DNA of 64,000 nucleotides from Psychrobacter sp. TAE2020 (GTDB lineage Bacteria > Pseudomonadota > Gammaproteobacteria > Pseudomonadales > Moraxellaceae), in assembly GCF_018919485.1 (NCBI RefSeq), contig NZ_JAHLMU010000001.1:596655-660654 (forward strand), in the 5' to 3' direction. This document shows, in pieces, positions 50,860 to 60,120 of the stretch. The position numbers were made by a program, and so were the translations under genes. The stretch's first letter is position 1, and every line of letters starts with the position of its first letter. The notes below the pieces were generated by a model, which was given only the letters and a program-made list of their open reading frames with translations, searched no databases and had not been told where the DNA came from.

Positions 50860-51001
50860 TCAGCTACAAAGCTTAATTATAAAATTGGGCTTTATCGCAA
50901 AGATATAGAATTTATTTATGGACTTTAGCTATAGAACTGAGTTTTATAATTACAGTATAAAAGACACTTTATTTACTCCCTTTTAGTATGCAGGATTCAT
51001 T

Positions 51002-51268
51002 ATGACATGGGTGATGACTAGTAAGCGGCAGTTTTACTTGCATGACGATGAGAGCCTGCTAGATGGCTTACTGCGTACGGGGCACGATGTCAACTTTCAG
51101 TGCCGAGAAGGCTACTGTGGCAGCTGCCGAGTACGACGTATTGCCAGCTCACATCCGATTGATTATCCGTTTGTGCCTTTGGCAATGATTGAAGACAACG
51201 AGATACTGCCCTGCTGCTGCCGAGTACAAGGGGTTATCTATATTAATCATGAATTTATTGATGAATAA
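51002..51268 (+). CDS. yfaE: 2Fe-2S ferredoxin of the ribonucleotide reductase system (YfaE-like)
   Basis: YfaE helps maintain the di-iron/tyrosyl-radical cofactor of NrdB. The 88-residue protein has the plant-type ferredoxin motif CREGYCGSCRVRR and a further Cys in ILPCCCRVQG, giving four cluster ligands. The position directly after nrdB on the same strand is as in E. coli. A 184-bp gap with short repeats separates the two. A bidirectional terminator follows. Confidence 0.9.
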   Translation: MTWVMTSKRQFYLHDDESLLDGLLRTGHDVNFQCREGYCGSCRVRRIASSHPIDYPFVPLAMIEDNEILPCCCRVQGVIYINHEFIDE

Positions 51269-51321
51269 AATCAGGCAAACTGCTACAAGATTTTAATCGC
51301 CACCACAAAAATACTAGCCAT

Positions 51322-51359
51322 AAAAAATGCGCTGTCTTAGTAAAGGCAGCGCGTTTTTT
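51322..51359. terminator. Bidirectional terminator between yfaE and the HtrA-type protease
   Basis: TGCGCTGTCTT and AAGGCAGCGC-type arms pair with a short loop, flanked by A6 on the left and T6 on the right; it serves convergent genes. Confidence 0.85.
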
Positions 51360-51380
51360 ATGACTACTACTAGCTTGATG

Positions 51381-52700
51381 CTACTGAGCGACAGCGTCTT
51401 GTTCAAATAGCTTTAATAACTCTTCACGCATCCGGTCGCGCTCTTCTTTTGACATCATAGGTCTATTCTCTGACTCGCCATGATAGTTAGGCTGCCCACT
51501 CAGACCCTCATTAATGACTACTGGTACTTCAACCACTTGTTGCGCTGGGCGTTCTGTTAGTAGCACATCGACTTGGGCATTTTTACCATTACGTAAAATC
51601 TGCGTAACTAATGTAGTATTAGGGGGTTTGCGTGCCACATATTGAATAAGACTATTGGCATCAGTCATCTCAACACCATCAATAGTCAATATGATATCAC
51701 CCACTTTTAGACCACTTTTATCCGCAGGGCCTTGTGGAATAACTTTAAGCACTTCAACCCCAGTGGAGGTTTCAAGTTGAGTAGGATCACGCAATTGTGA
51801 TTGAATCTCGATGCCCAACCAACCACGGCTAACACGGCCATCTTTGATCAGCGCATTCATTACTTGCTCAACTAAAGCGGTTGGAATAGCAAAACCAATA
51901 CCCATCGAGCCACCAGAGCGTGAGAAGATAACCGTATTGATACCGACTAGCTCGCCATTAGCATCAACTAGTGCTCCCCCTGAGTTACCTGGATTGATAG
52001 CAGCATCGGTCTGGATAAAGTCCTCAAACTTATTAACTCCTAGACCAGTACGACCAGTCGCTGAGATAATACCTTGGGTGACGGTCTGACCTACTCCAAA
52101 TGGATTACCAATAGCTAGTGCTAAATCACCAACCCGAATAGGGGACTCGCGAAAACCTAAAGGCGTAAGTCCAGTCATCTCTACTTTAATGACCGCCAAA
52201 TCACTATCTGGATCAGTACCGATAACCTTAGCACGACTCTTACGACCATCACTAAAGGCAACTGTAATCTCGTCCGCCTTTTCGACTACATGAGCGTTAG
52301 TGACGATATAACCATCCTTTGAGACAATGACTCCTGACCCTAGGTTAGTTGAGCCTTGATCTTGTTGATTGTTATCTTCGAAATACTGGCGCATCACAGG
52401 ATCATCTATATAAGGATGCTCAGCCACGGTTTGGGTAGTATAAATATTGACTACTGACTGTGAAGCACGGGCAACCGCATTGTGATACGAAGAGATAGGC
52501 GCTGAGGTATTATCTGCCGAGACAGGAGCTGAGGCTTGTTGCTGAGCAGCAGTAGTTCTAGGCGGCTCCCAAGTAGCATTCGATGCGCTCTTCATACTCA
52601 TGAATAACCAAATAAAACCAGCGATCATGATTAGCAATAACATCCAAGGTAACCACTTCCAAAAAAAAGCCTTATTCTTGGTATTAGGCAATGACGACAT
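51381..52700 (-). CDS. Membrane-anchored HtrA-type serine protease (DegS-like)
   Basis: Periplasmic trypsin-like protease of the HtrA family, 439 residues. An N-terminal membrane helix (about 12-32) anchors it. The triad is His in VTNAHVVEK, Asp in DPDSDLAVIKV and Ser in NPGNSGGALVDANG. There is one PDZ domain (about 300-390; GVEVLKVIPQGPADKSGLKV), as in DegS, rather than two as in DegP. DegS starts the sigma-E stress response in E. coli; whether it does so here is unknown. The C-terminal tail is polar. Family certain, exact orthology less so. Confidence 0.88.
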   Translation of the reverse strand: MSSLPNTKNKAFFWKWLPWMLLLIMIAGFIWLFMSMKSASNATWEPPRTTAAQQQASAPVSADNTSAPISSYHNAVARASQSVVNIYTTQTVAEHPYIDDPVMRQYFEDNNQQDQGSTNLGSGVIVSKDGYIVTNAHVVEKADEITVAFSDGRKSRAKVIGTDPDSDLAVIKVEMTGLTPLGFRESPIRVGDLALAIGNPFGVGQTVTQGIISATGRTGLGVNKFEDFIQTDAAINPGNSGGALVDANGELVGINTVIFSRSGGSMGIGFAIPTALVEQVMNALIKDGRVSRGWLGIEIQSQLRDPTQLETSTGVEVLKVIPQGPADKSGLKVGDIILTIDGVEMTDANSLIQYVARKPPNTTLVTQILRNGKNAQVDVLLTERPAQQVVEVPVVINEGLSGQPNYHGESENRPMMSKEERDRMREELLKLFEQDAVAQ

Positions 52701-52989
52701 AAATGACCTCTATAAAGTTATATGAATAAATACTAACAGTTGCTATGCGTTGAACGCCAATGAGCGTATACCATAGATACATTGCCACCTATGCAAATTA
52801 TAACTGGCATTGGCATAAAAGAGTCACGCATCGTGTACCTTTTCAGTTAGTGTATTTGTCTATTATTTTTCTACTAGCCCTTATAGCTTAATCGTTAGCG
52901 GCAGTCTCTTTGCTAGGTTTGGATGCTAACTCGAGGGTTTTATAATTGTGCTAAAATCTCCGTAATAAAATTAAGCCCAAGGAACCATC

Positions 52990-53868
52990 ATGCCCTATAA
53001 AAACTCTGCAACTAGTGTAGAAAACCAGCCAGCAACTCAATCAGTAACTCAATCAATAACGGCGCAAGCCTTAGTGCAGTTTTGTGATGAGTATTTATCG
53101 AGCGCCGCCTTTAAAGACTATGCTCCTAATGGGCTACAAGTTGACGCGGGTCAGCCTATCAAAACTATTATCACTGGGGTTACCGCTTGTGAGGCGCTAA
53201 TCGATGCCGCTATCGCTGCTAAAGCTGATGCTATCATGGTACATCATGGTTATTTTTGGAAAGGTGAGCCTGAGCCTATCGTTGGTATCAAAGGCCAACG
53301 TATTCGTAAGCTCATACAGAATGGCATTTCGTTAATCGCCTATCATTTGCCTCTCGATGCCCATCCGCTGATAGGTAACAATGCCAAGCTTGCTGAAATA
53401 CTTGGCCTGACCATCAGCGGCCCATTGTATCCGCATGAGTCTCATCCAGTCGGTAACATCGCTACTTGTGCAGCGCAGAGTGCAGACGATTTAGCGGCAA
53501 CTATTACTCAAGTGTTAGGACGAGCACCACTGCATATCTGCAGTGACTATCGTTTTACTCATAGTGACAGTCTTGCTGATAATTCAAGTTTATTAGACCA
53601 TGCTAATAACAAAAAAATCGAACGTATAGGCCTATGCACAGGGGGCGCACAAGATATGATTGAGCAAGCCGCTATTATGGGTTGCGACGCTTATATATCA
53701 GGAGAGATATCTGAGAGAACCACGCATAGCGCGCGTGAGTTAGGGCTAGATTACTTTGCTTGTGGTCATCATGCTACCGAACGTGGTGGCATTCAGGCTT
53801 TGGGTGAGTTAATCGCTGAGCAGTTCAAGCTAACGGTGACATTTGTCGATATAGATAATCCTGCCTAA
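52990..53868 (+). CDS. Nif3-like dinuclear metal centre protein (YbgI family)
   Basis: A 292-residue cytoplasmic protein of the Nif3/YbgI (DUF34) family, which forms hexameric rings with a dinuclear metal site. Motifs: FKDYAPNGLQVDAG, metal ligands in MVHHGYFWKGEPEP and AYHLPLDAHP, and the C-terminal GDAYISGEISERT-type and ACGHHATERGGIQAL segments. The function is debated; GTP cyclohydrolase-like and metal-trafficking roles have been proposed. It is often next to an HtrA-type gene; here that gene is divergent, 289 bp away. Confidence 0.9.
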   Translation: MPYKNSATSVENQPATQSVTQSITAQALVQFCDEYLSSAAFKDYAPNGLQVDAGQPIKTIITGVTACEALIDAAIAAKADAIMVHHGYFWKGEPEPIVGIKGQRIRKLIQNGISLIAYHLPLDAHPLIGNNAKLAEILGLTISGPLYPHESHPVGNIATCAAQSADDLAATITQVLGRAPLHICSDYRFTHSDSLADNSSLLDHANNKKIERIGLCTGGAQDMIEQAAIMGCDAYISGEISERTTHSARELGLDYFACGHHATERGGIQALGELIAEQFKLTVTFVDIDNPA

Positions 53869-54618
53869 TGGTTAAGATTTTTCCCTGTTTTGTTAACCTT
53901 ACTTGAATGATAATTAGATAGACCGCATACAAAGAAATAGTAAGAGACTGTTTTGTCATGAAACTTTTCATCAATGGTAGCTTCCGGTTATAGCATCAGG
54001 GGCTTTAGGGCTGTGTGGTTAACTGTTATTTTTTAACAGTAATTTCAACAGTGGCATAGTCCTATAACTATAGAAATAAAGTCGATTTTAACAGCGGCCA
54101 TTTCTGTACGCCTGATATTGCAATTGCTAGGTTAGTTTTTATAATCTTATATACTTGCCTGTATCTAGTTAAGCGTTAACTATATTATTAGCAGGCACTA
54201 TAGAGATTTTAATAGCCAACTTAAAGCAATTCTGGACAAGATCACACCGCTCAAACCTTAATGCTTTTGACTTTTAAGCATCTTATTAAAAGTTAACGGC
54301 CATCATTGGTCAGCAGCCAGACCATAAATTCGATTTTAGTCATTATTTATAGTAAATCGATATTATTGCCTAGATCTTTGTTTCAATAACTTATTCATGA
54401 CCTTACCTAAGTAATATATAGCTGTCTGATAGTTACTATTAACTAGTAGTGGCTTTTATATTACCAAATAGTCCCACACTCATTGGTTCAATGGGCTTAA
54501 GGTCAATTGAGGAGTGTTCTACTGTTTAACAGCGTCATTCAACTGGGCATTTATAATAAGCTCAATAAGTCGAATATCTGTTTAGGGTGAGCAGGATGGC
54601 TAAAATTAGGAGACCTCT
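53869..54618. other. Long spacer between nif3-like gene and mltF-like gene
   Basis: 750 bases with no supported gene. A short hairpin ACTGTTA/TAACAGT at 54022-54040 lacks a T tract on the far side. It should contain the promoter of the transglycosylase gene. No repeat or RNA was recognised. Confidence 0.4.
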
Positions 54619-55818
54619 ATGCAGCGTATTACTTATCATGTCAAAGTATCGGCGCAAAGTGCTAAACGCCGTATGGATTATTTACTGCGTCCAGCCAGGC
54701 GTGAACTTAACACTAAAAGTAACCTCGTTCCTTTCATTCCGTCAAGCCGTTTTTCTAAGACCAAAAAGATTATGCAAGTCACTAGTATTGCCTTACTGTC
54801 TTTGCCTGCTGAAAGTCTGACGACTATGAATAATCAAGTCTCTACTTATGACCATGTCATGACAGATAAGACTTTGACTATTGCTGCTGTGCCTGGCGAT
54901 AGCACTTATTTCGCTACTGATGGTTTCCAACATGGTTTTGGCTACGACTTAGTACGTAGCTATGCCGATGAGCTGGGGGTCACTATTACGCTAAAAGCTT
55001 ATGCTAATGAAGAAGATGCTTTAAAAGCGTTAAAATCAGGTACTGCTGATATGGCCTTGACTACGGCTAGTACTGAGCTCAGAAATGAGTTGGCCCTACC
55101 CTCAATCAATGTCAGCTGTGGTTATGATACTAGCTTAACTAAAAATGGCCTAAACCCTAAAGTTAATTGGTCATTCAAAAACACTGATGATCCATTATCG
55201 CAAAAGGCCAGTAACTTTTTATGTGACAGCATTAAGCTTGATAATACCCAAAAGCTAGCCTCATTTTATAATCAAGATTTATTAAAAGATGCTTATAGCC
55301 AGCAACATTTTCAACAGACTTTGACCGAAAAACTCCCTAACTACCAGTCAACATTTAAACAGCAAGCTCAGCAGTACAATCACGACTGGGAGTTACTGGT
55401 TGCTATGGGTTATCAAGAGTCGCATTTAGACGCTAATGCTGTTTCACCGACTGGGGTGCGTGGTATTATGATGCTAACTAATAGCACTGCAAAAGCTATG
55501 GGAGTTGCTGATCGTATAGACCCTTATCAAAGCATCGGTGGCGGTGCTCGTTACTTAGAAGAAATGAAGTCTGATTTTACCGATGTGCCCAAAAGTGATC
55601 GGGTTTGGTTTGCCCTCGCTGGCTATAATATGGGTCCCAATGCTGTCAAACGTATTCAAAGCGAGTTGCGTGCACAAGATATTGATGATAAGAGCTGGGC
55701 CAATGTCTATGCGTATTTATCAGATAATAAAGCGGCAAATAGTCGTTATGGACAAGCTATGCACTATGTGAGTAATATCAGGAGCTATCTGGAAACTATT
55801 AAGACTACAGCTACTTAA
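54619..55818 (+). CDS. Lytic transglycosylase with solute-binding-like domain (MltF-like)
   Basis: Cuts peptidoglycan glycan strands. The N-terminal part (about 90-190) resembles a type 3 solute-binding domain (KTLTIAAVPGDSTYF, FGYDLVRSYADELGV, ALKSGTADMALTTAS). The C-terminal part (about 245-395) is an SLT lysozyme-like domain with the catalytic Glu in AMGYQESHLDANAVSP, then GVRGIMMLT and LAGYNMGP. The 399 residues are fewer than the about 500 of typical MltF, mainly because the solute-binding domain is short. The N-terminus is basic with only a weak hydrophobic segment at about 50-65. AGGAG lies six bases before the ATG. Confidence 0.82.
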   Translation: MQRITYHVKVSAQSAKRRMDYLLRPARRELNTKSNLVPFIPSSRFSKTKKIMQVTSIALLSLPAESLTTMNNQVSTYDHVMTDKTLTIAAVPGDSTYFATDGFQHGFGYDLVRSYADELGVTITLKAYANEEDALKALKSGTADMALTTASTELRNELALPSINVSCGYDTSLTKNGLNPKVNWSFKNTDDPLSQKASNFLCDSIKLDNTQKLASFYNQDLLKDAYSQQHFQQTLTEKLPNYQSTFKQQAQQYNHDWELLVAMGYQESHLDANAVSPTGVRGIMMLTNSTAKAMGVADRIDPYQSIGGGARYLEEMKSDFTDVPKSDRVWFALAGYNMGPNAVKRIQSELRAQDIDDKSWANVYAYLSDNKAANSRYGQAMHYVSNIRSYLETIKTTAT

Positions 55819-55845
55819 AAAGCTTTAATAAGTAAAAACCGTTAA

Positions 55846-55883
55846 TAAAAAAGCTGCTCTTATCTATAAGAGCAGCTTTTTTT
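55846..55883. terminator. Bidirectional terminator between the two transglycosylase genes
   Basis: AAAAAAGCTGCTCTTAT and ATAAGAGCAGCTTTTTTT form a long perfect stem with a very short loop; A and T runs on both sides suit the convergent genes. Confidence 0.92.
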
Positions 55884-55920
55884 GTAGCTAGATTTTAATT
55901 ACCATCGCTTAACTTAACTT

Positions 55921-58900
55921 TTAACGATTGGGTACAGTCAAGCGTTGGCCACGTTGTATCATAGTATCCGCTGGTATTTTATTCATATCAGCAAGCTCTT
56001 GGGTCGATACCCCATATTTACGAGCTAAGCTGATTAAGTTGTCGCCAGAGCCGACCGTATAGCTAACCGTCAGTTTAGGTACTTTGATAGTTTGCCCACG
56101 TTGCAGTTGTGCATTAACCGCTATACCATTAGTAGCCGCTAGATCTTCAACTGATACTTTAAAGCGACCCGCTAAAGCAATTAAGCCATCACCAGATTGT
56201 ACTTTATAATTTTCAGTATTGCCCAGCTTTTTGCCACTACTACTTGAGCCACTACTCGAACTACTGTTAGAACTGCTACTAGTACTTGCAGAGCTACTAC
56301 TGCTTCCACCAGCAGGAATAGTAATATTGCGACCTAGTATCAAGTTTGAAGTCGTCGTCAAGCCATTGGCTGATGCTAAGTCACTGACGCCGATATTATA
56401 GCGTTTGGCAACCCCAGTCAAAGTATCACCTGATTGGATTTTATAGCTGATTGGCTTATCGTTTAACTTATTATCAACTTGCGCTTTAGAAGCCGGCACT
56501 TTGATAGTTTGACCACGTTGCAAGCGAGCGTTGGCATCGAAGCTACTATTAATAGCTGCGACTTGTTCGGCACTAACGCCAATACTATTAGCGATCCCAA
56601 TCAAAGTCTCGCCAGATTTGACAGTATATTTGCTAGTAGCTGCTGAACTTGAGCTGCTGCTAGTACTTGCAGAGCTGCTACTACTGCTTATATTAGTATT
56701 AGCGTTTGCAGGAATCTTTAAGGTTTGACCAACATACAATGAGTCTGTAGTGCCGATATTATTCAAGCTAGCTAAAGCTTCAGTAGAGATATTGAACTGG
56801 CGAGCCAGAGCAATAAGTCCGTCACCTGGTTTTACTTTATAATTTTTGGTCGCTACATTAGCCTTGCTAAGCTTAGTCGATGGCGCCGCAGGAGTACTGA
56901 TTGGAGGCGTCACTTTGCCAGGAATTAACCAAAGTTTCTGACCTCTTAGTAAGTCAGCACGGCTGCTTAGATTATTATAAGTGGCCAGCTGAGTAACCGA
57001 CAAACCAAAGCGATTGGCAGTACCGATCAAGGTGTCACCACTTTGTACTACGTAGCTGTCAGGCTGGCTGGCAGCACTGCTACTCGTGTCACTAATAGGG
57101 GCAATAGTTTTGGCGTTGTAAAGATATAAAGTACTACCGGATAACAGATTTGTACTAGCATCTATCTGGTTCCACTCGGTAATATCACGCCAGCTAACCC
57201 CTGCTCGGCTAGCAATATTAGATAAGGTATCACCACGTTTTACCGTATAAGTAGTACGTTGACCTTGTGGTTTTGGTTTGCTTGCCGCTTTAGTAGGGAA
57301 GCTTAGTTTCTTCTCTTTACCACTAGCTTCTAATATAGACTGCTGCGTCTGTATCGCTGATAGCTTGATATTACCATCGATGGAGCTGACAATATCACGC
57401 TGCTCAGGGGTCTGCATTTGAATCTGTTGAGCGATGAAGTCACGTTCCTCTTTACTCAATGGCGGCTCTTGAGTAATAGTGTTGTTGCGAGTGATCTGTG
57501 CTGAAGTGGTTGGTAAGCTATTACTACTCTTAAGCTCAGCATTGATTTTGTTAGTCTCTTTACTAGTAATAAGAGGCTCAGTATTAAACGAGGTATTACT
57601 ACCATAAACAGAGCTACTAGTTGGATTTGGTGTCGGTGTAATATAGCTGGTGGTTTGCTGCGGCACACTGGCGCTAGACGCATATGCCGCTAAGCCACCA
57701 CCAGTCGCAGGCAATGACGAGCTAGGATATGGCTTACTATTATAATTAGGAGTGCTAGTTGTTGGGCTATTATTAAAAGTAGTCGTAGCGGCGATCACAT
57801 TACTACTGCCGTTGCCTCTTAAGCTACTAAGCTTAGCATCTATATTGACATCGACATCATTAGGAATAATGATCCGCTGTGGGCCTGATGAATCAATGCG
57901 CGAAGACGTTAACGCCGTATTGAGTCTTTCAAGCTCATCGTAACTCACGCCTGTCACTTGGGCTACTTCAGCCAGACTGACACCATAGTTAGCAGGCACA
58001 CTACGAAAATGCTGACGGTTAGCGATAGCTGGGAGATAAACCCCAAACTTCTCTGGATTAGCGACAATCTCAGCAACCGCCAAAAAGCGTGGCACATAAT
58101 TCATAGTTTCAGTAGGTAATCTAAGCGACCAATAATCGGTAGGTAAGCCTTGAGCTCTATTGGCATCAATCGCTTTTTGTATGCGTCCTGGACCCGCATT
58201 ATAAGCGGCTAAGGCTAGCTCCCAACTACCAAACTGATTATGTAATGCCGTCAAAAAGTCGTAAGCGGCACGTGTAGATTCGATAACATCACGGCGACCA
58301 TCGTAGGTGCTGCTCTGGTTTAGACCATAGATACGACCCGTACTAGGAATGAACTGCCATAACCCTGCTGCTGCAGCGCTACTAGTACCACCTGGATCAT
58401 AGGAGCTTTCGATGACTGGCAACAGAGCGAGCTCAGTTGGAATATTACGGCGCTCAGCTTCACGCACCGTATGATAAAGATAGCGACTTGCCCGTGCCGT
58501 TAGACGATTTAGATAGTCTTGTCGGCTAGTAAACCAGCCTTTTTGACCTTCAATGCGCTGATTATAGACTGGGTTGCCACTATTCATGCGATAACCAGCT
58601 CGCAAACGACCCCACAAATCACCATACTGCTGAATCGCAAGTTTATTACCTTCAACCATTGTCATATCACTGGCTTCAAGCAAATCCGCTAGCTCATCTA
58701 AGCTTTCCGCATCTAAATAGGCAGTTGAATAGTCACCACCAGCATTTACATTAGGCTGAGTAGTAGCTGCTGTTTGATTAGCAGGACGCTTAGTAATGAC
58801 TGGCGATGAATTAGTAGCACCAGTATTTTTGACTGCTGAAGTATTACTACAAGCGCTGATAAGCAGCGTCGATACCGCTAGCGTCAAAGGCAAAGCGATA

Positions 58901-58932
58901 AATGAGCGAGATTTAAAGAACACATTAGACAT
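55921..58932 (-). CDS. mltD: MltD-like lytic transglycosylase with seven C-terminal LysM repeats
   Basis: Outer-membrane lipoprotein (lipobox SAC, Cys28) that cleaves peptidoglycan. The SLT domain (about 145-300) has the catalytic Glu in LALLPVIESSYDPGG, then AAGLWQFIPSTGRIYGL and ALAAYNAGPGRI. After it come a degenerate LysM-like segment, a Ser/Thr/Asn-rich linker (about 370-550) and seven LysM domains (about 558-1003), each starting like YTVKRGDTLSNIASRAGVSW, joined by poly-Ser linkers. At 1003 residues it is more than twice the size of E. coli MltD (about 450, two LysM). The many LysM units should give strong wall binding. Confidence 0.9.
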   Translation of the reverse strand: MSNVFFKSRSFIALPLTLAVSTLLISACSNTSAVKNTGATNSSPVITKRPANQTAATTQPNVNAGGDYSTAYLDAESLDELADLLEASDMTMVEGNKLAIQQYGDLWGRLRAGYRMNSGNPVYNQRIEGQKGWFTSRQDYLNRLTARASRYLYHTVREAERRNIPTELALLPVIESSYDPGGTSSAAAAGLWQFIPSTGRIYGLNQSSTYDGRRDVIESTRAAYDFLTALHNQFGSWELALAAYNAGPGRIQKAIDANRAQGLPTDYWSLRLPTETMNYVPRFLAVAEIVANPEKFGVYLPAIANRQHFRSVPANYGVSLAEVAQVTGVSYDELERLNTALTSSRIDSSGPQRIIIPNDVDVNIDAKLSSLRGNGSSNVIAATTTFNNSPTTSTPNYNSKPYPSSSLPATGGGLAAYASSASVPQQTTSYITPTPNPTSSSVYGSNTSFNTEPLITSKETNKINAELKSSNSLPTTSAQITRNNTITQEPPLSKEERDFIAQQIQMQTPEQRDIVSSIDGNIKLSAIQTQQSILEASGKEKKLSFPTKAASKPKPQGQRTTYTVKRGDTLSNIASRAGVSWRDITEWNQIDASTNLLSGSTLYLYNAKTIAPISDTSSSAASQPDSYVVQSGDTLIGTANRFGLSVTQLATYNNLSSRADLLRGQKLWLIPGKVTPPISTPAAPSTKLSKANVATKNYKVKPGDGLIALARQFNISTEALASLNNIGTTDSLYVGQTLKIPANANTNISSSSSSASTSSSSSSAATSKYTVKSGETLIGIANSIGVSAEQVAAINSSFDANARLQRGQTIKVPASKAQVDNKLNDKPISYKIQSGDTLTGVAKRYNIGVSDLASANGLTTTSNLILGRNITIPAGGSSSSSASTSSSSNSSSSSGSSSSGKKLGNTENYKVQSGDGLIALAGRFKVSVEDLAATNGIAVNAQLQRGQTIKVPKLTVSYTVGSGDNLISLARKYGVSTQELADMNKIPADTMIQRGQRLTVPNR

Positions 58933-59238
58933 GATAATTGGCGTTTCCTAGCAGCTAGTATGAGTACCGATATGAATAATTGACAGTATAGTATGCAAAG
59001 CGAAGCAAAAACCATAGCTATCTAAAAGATATTTAAAAAATGATAACGCTCACTGGGAGCGTAGTAGATTTATATTAATAGGTATTGAACATTCGACCAT
59101 AGCACCGTCTACTTATCACCCTTCAACACCCTTTAGTATAAATCAATATAAGTTAACTTTTATATTGCTTGGCCGATGAGCACTAGCTTGATTAAGCCAC
59201 TCTACACTTGAAGACATTTTATTATAATAGCCATCACT
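58933..59238. other. Spacer between small exported protein gene and mltD
   Basis: 306 bases holding the mltD promoter. Nothing else was recognised. Confidence 0.4.
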
Positions 59239-59733
59239 CTAATCAATAGTGACTTGTGATACAGCTCTTAGCAATACTGCATTACCAGTAGCAACCGTTA
59301 ATGTCACTCGTGAATTAGTAACAAAAGACACATTCTGGCCATCTTTAACCCAGCTCTCAGTAGTCGTCACGTTAGCTTTTGCTTGTTCTCCAGTAGTCAC
59401 TATATTATTGATACTGATCTCATAACGGTAATTTGAAGTTTGATTCCATCCTGTCTGTAACAGTCTTAGATAAGCCTCTTTATCCAAGCTAGTAGACTTG
59501 CCCTTTCTAGATAAAGAAATAAGCGCATCATCAGAGACTAGACGTGATACTTGACTGATATTTTTACTATTAGCTGCCGCTTTCATAGCCGCAGAATAAT
59601 TCTGTACTAAGCCTTCAGTCATAGTTGCAGCCTGCGCACTGATAGAGAACGTAATAGCTGTAGCTGCTATTGCCGCTATGCTCGTACTTCTGACTATTAC
59701 CGTCAGCAATCGTTTTACCCATATATTTTGCAT
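59239..59733 (-). CDS. Small exported protein, possibly NTF2-like
   Basis: 164 residues with a clear Sec signal peptide (about 1-35, ending ISAQAA). The mature part has a helix-rich first half (SAAMKAAANSKNISQVSRLV) followed by alternating strands (YRYEISINNIVTT, ANVTTTESWVKDG, SRVTLTVA), the pattern of NTF2-like or DUF4440-type folds, but no catalytic motif is visible. AAGGAT lies five bases before the ATG. Probably periplasmic; function unknown. It stands alone between spacers. Confidence 0.75.
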   Translation of the reverse strand: MQNIWVKRLLTVIVRSTSIAAIAATAITFSISAQAATMTEGLVQNYSAAMKAAANSKNISQVSRLVSDDALISLSRKGKSTSLDKEAYLRLLQTGWNQTSNYRYEISINNIVTTGEQAKANVTTTESWVKDGQNVSFVTNSRVTLTVATGNAVLLRAVSQVTID

Positions 59734-60120
59734 CGTAATCCTTAGCGATAATAGTAAGATTAACTATTGACAGGTCGTTAAAATCCATTGGTATCGTTCT
59801 GAGCTCATCAAACTTTATTATTAACTAACTTTTATTACTAGCTAATAGCGAGCAATGAAATGGCTTTATATAAGCTGCTATTGCTAAATACTAGAGGTTT
59901 AGGGTCAGTTGAGTAGACCTTAAGTAGTCATTGTTTTAGCCTATCACTAATTTCTAACACTCATGTAACGGTCTATATGACTATTGATAGGTCATAGCTA
60001 TAACAACTGTAACATTTTGAAATAAATATTTATACACTAGCGCTAGCGGCTGTAACATTGGCAGTTATGCCATATTAACAGCCGTATATCTAATTGCTTA
60101 TAAGATAAGTAGTAAAAAGT
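59734..60120. other. Spacer with a compound hairpin
   Basis: 387 bases. At 60047-60084 a two-part stem-loop (CGGCTGT..ACAGCCG enclosing TGGCA..TGCCA) lies 37 bases past the CNNM gene stop and may act as its terminator on the minus strand, though no T tract follows. Otherwise nothing was recognised. Confidence 0.45.

Noticed and set aside
54022..54040. ACTGTTA/TAACAGT hairpin as terminator of the Nif3-like gene
   Set aside because: Seven-base AT-rich stem with the T run in the loop and none after it.
54587..54820. ORF overlapping the start of the MltF-like gene
   Set aside because: A different frame over a well-supported gene with a good ribosome binding site; no recognisable domain.
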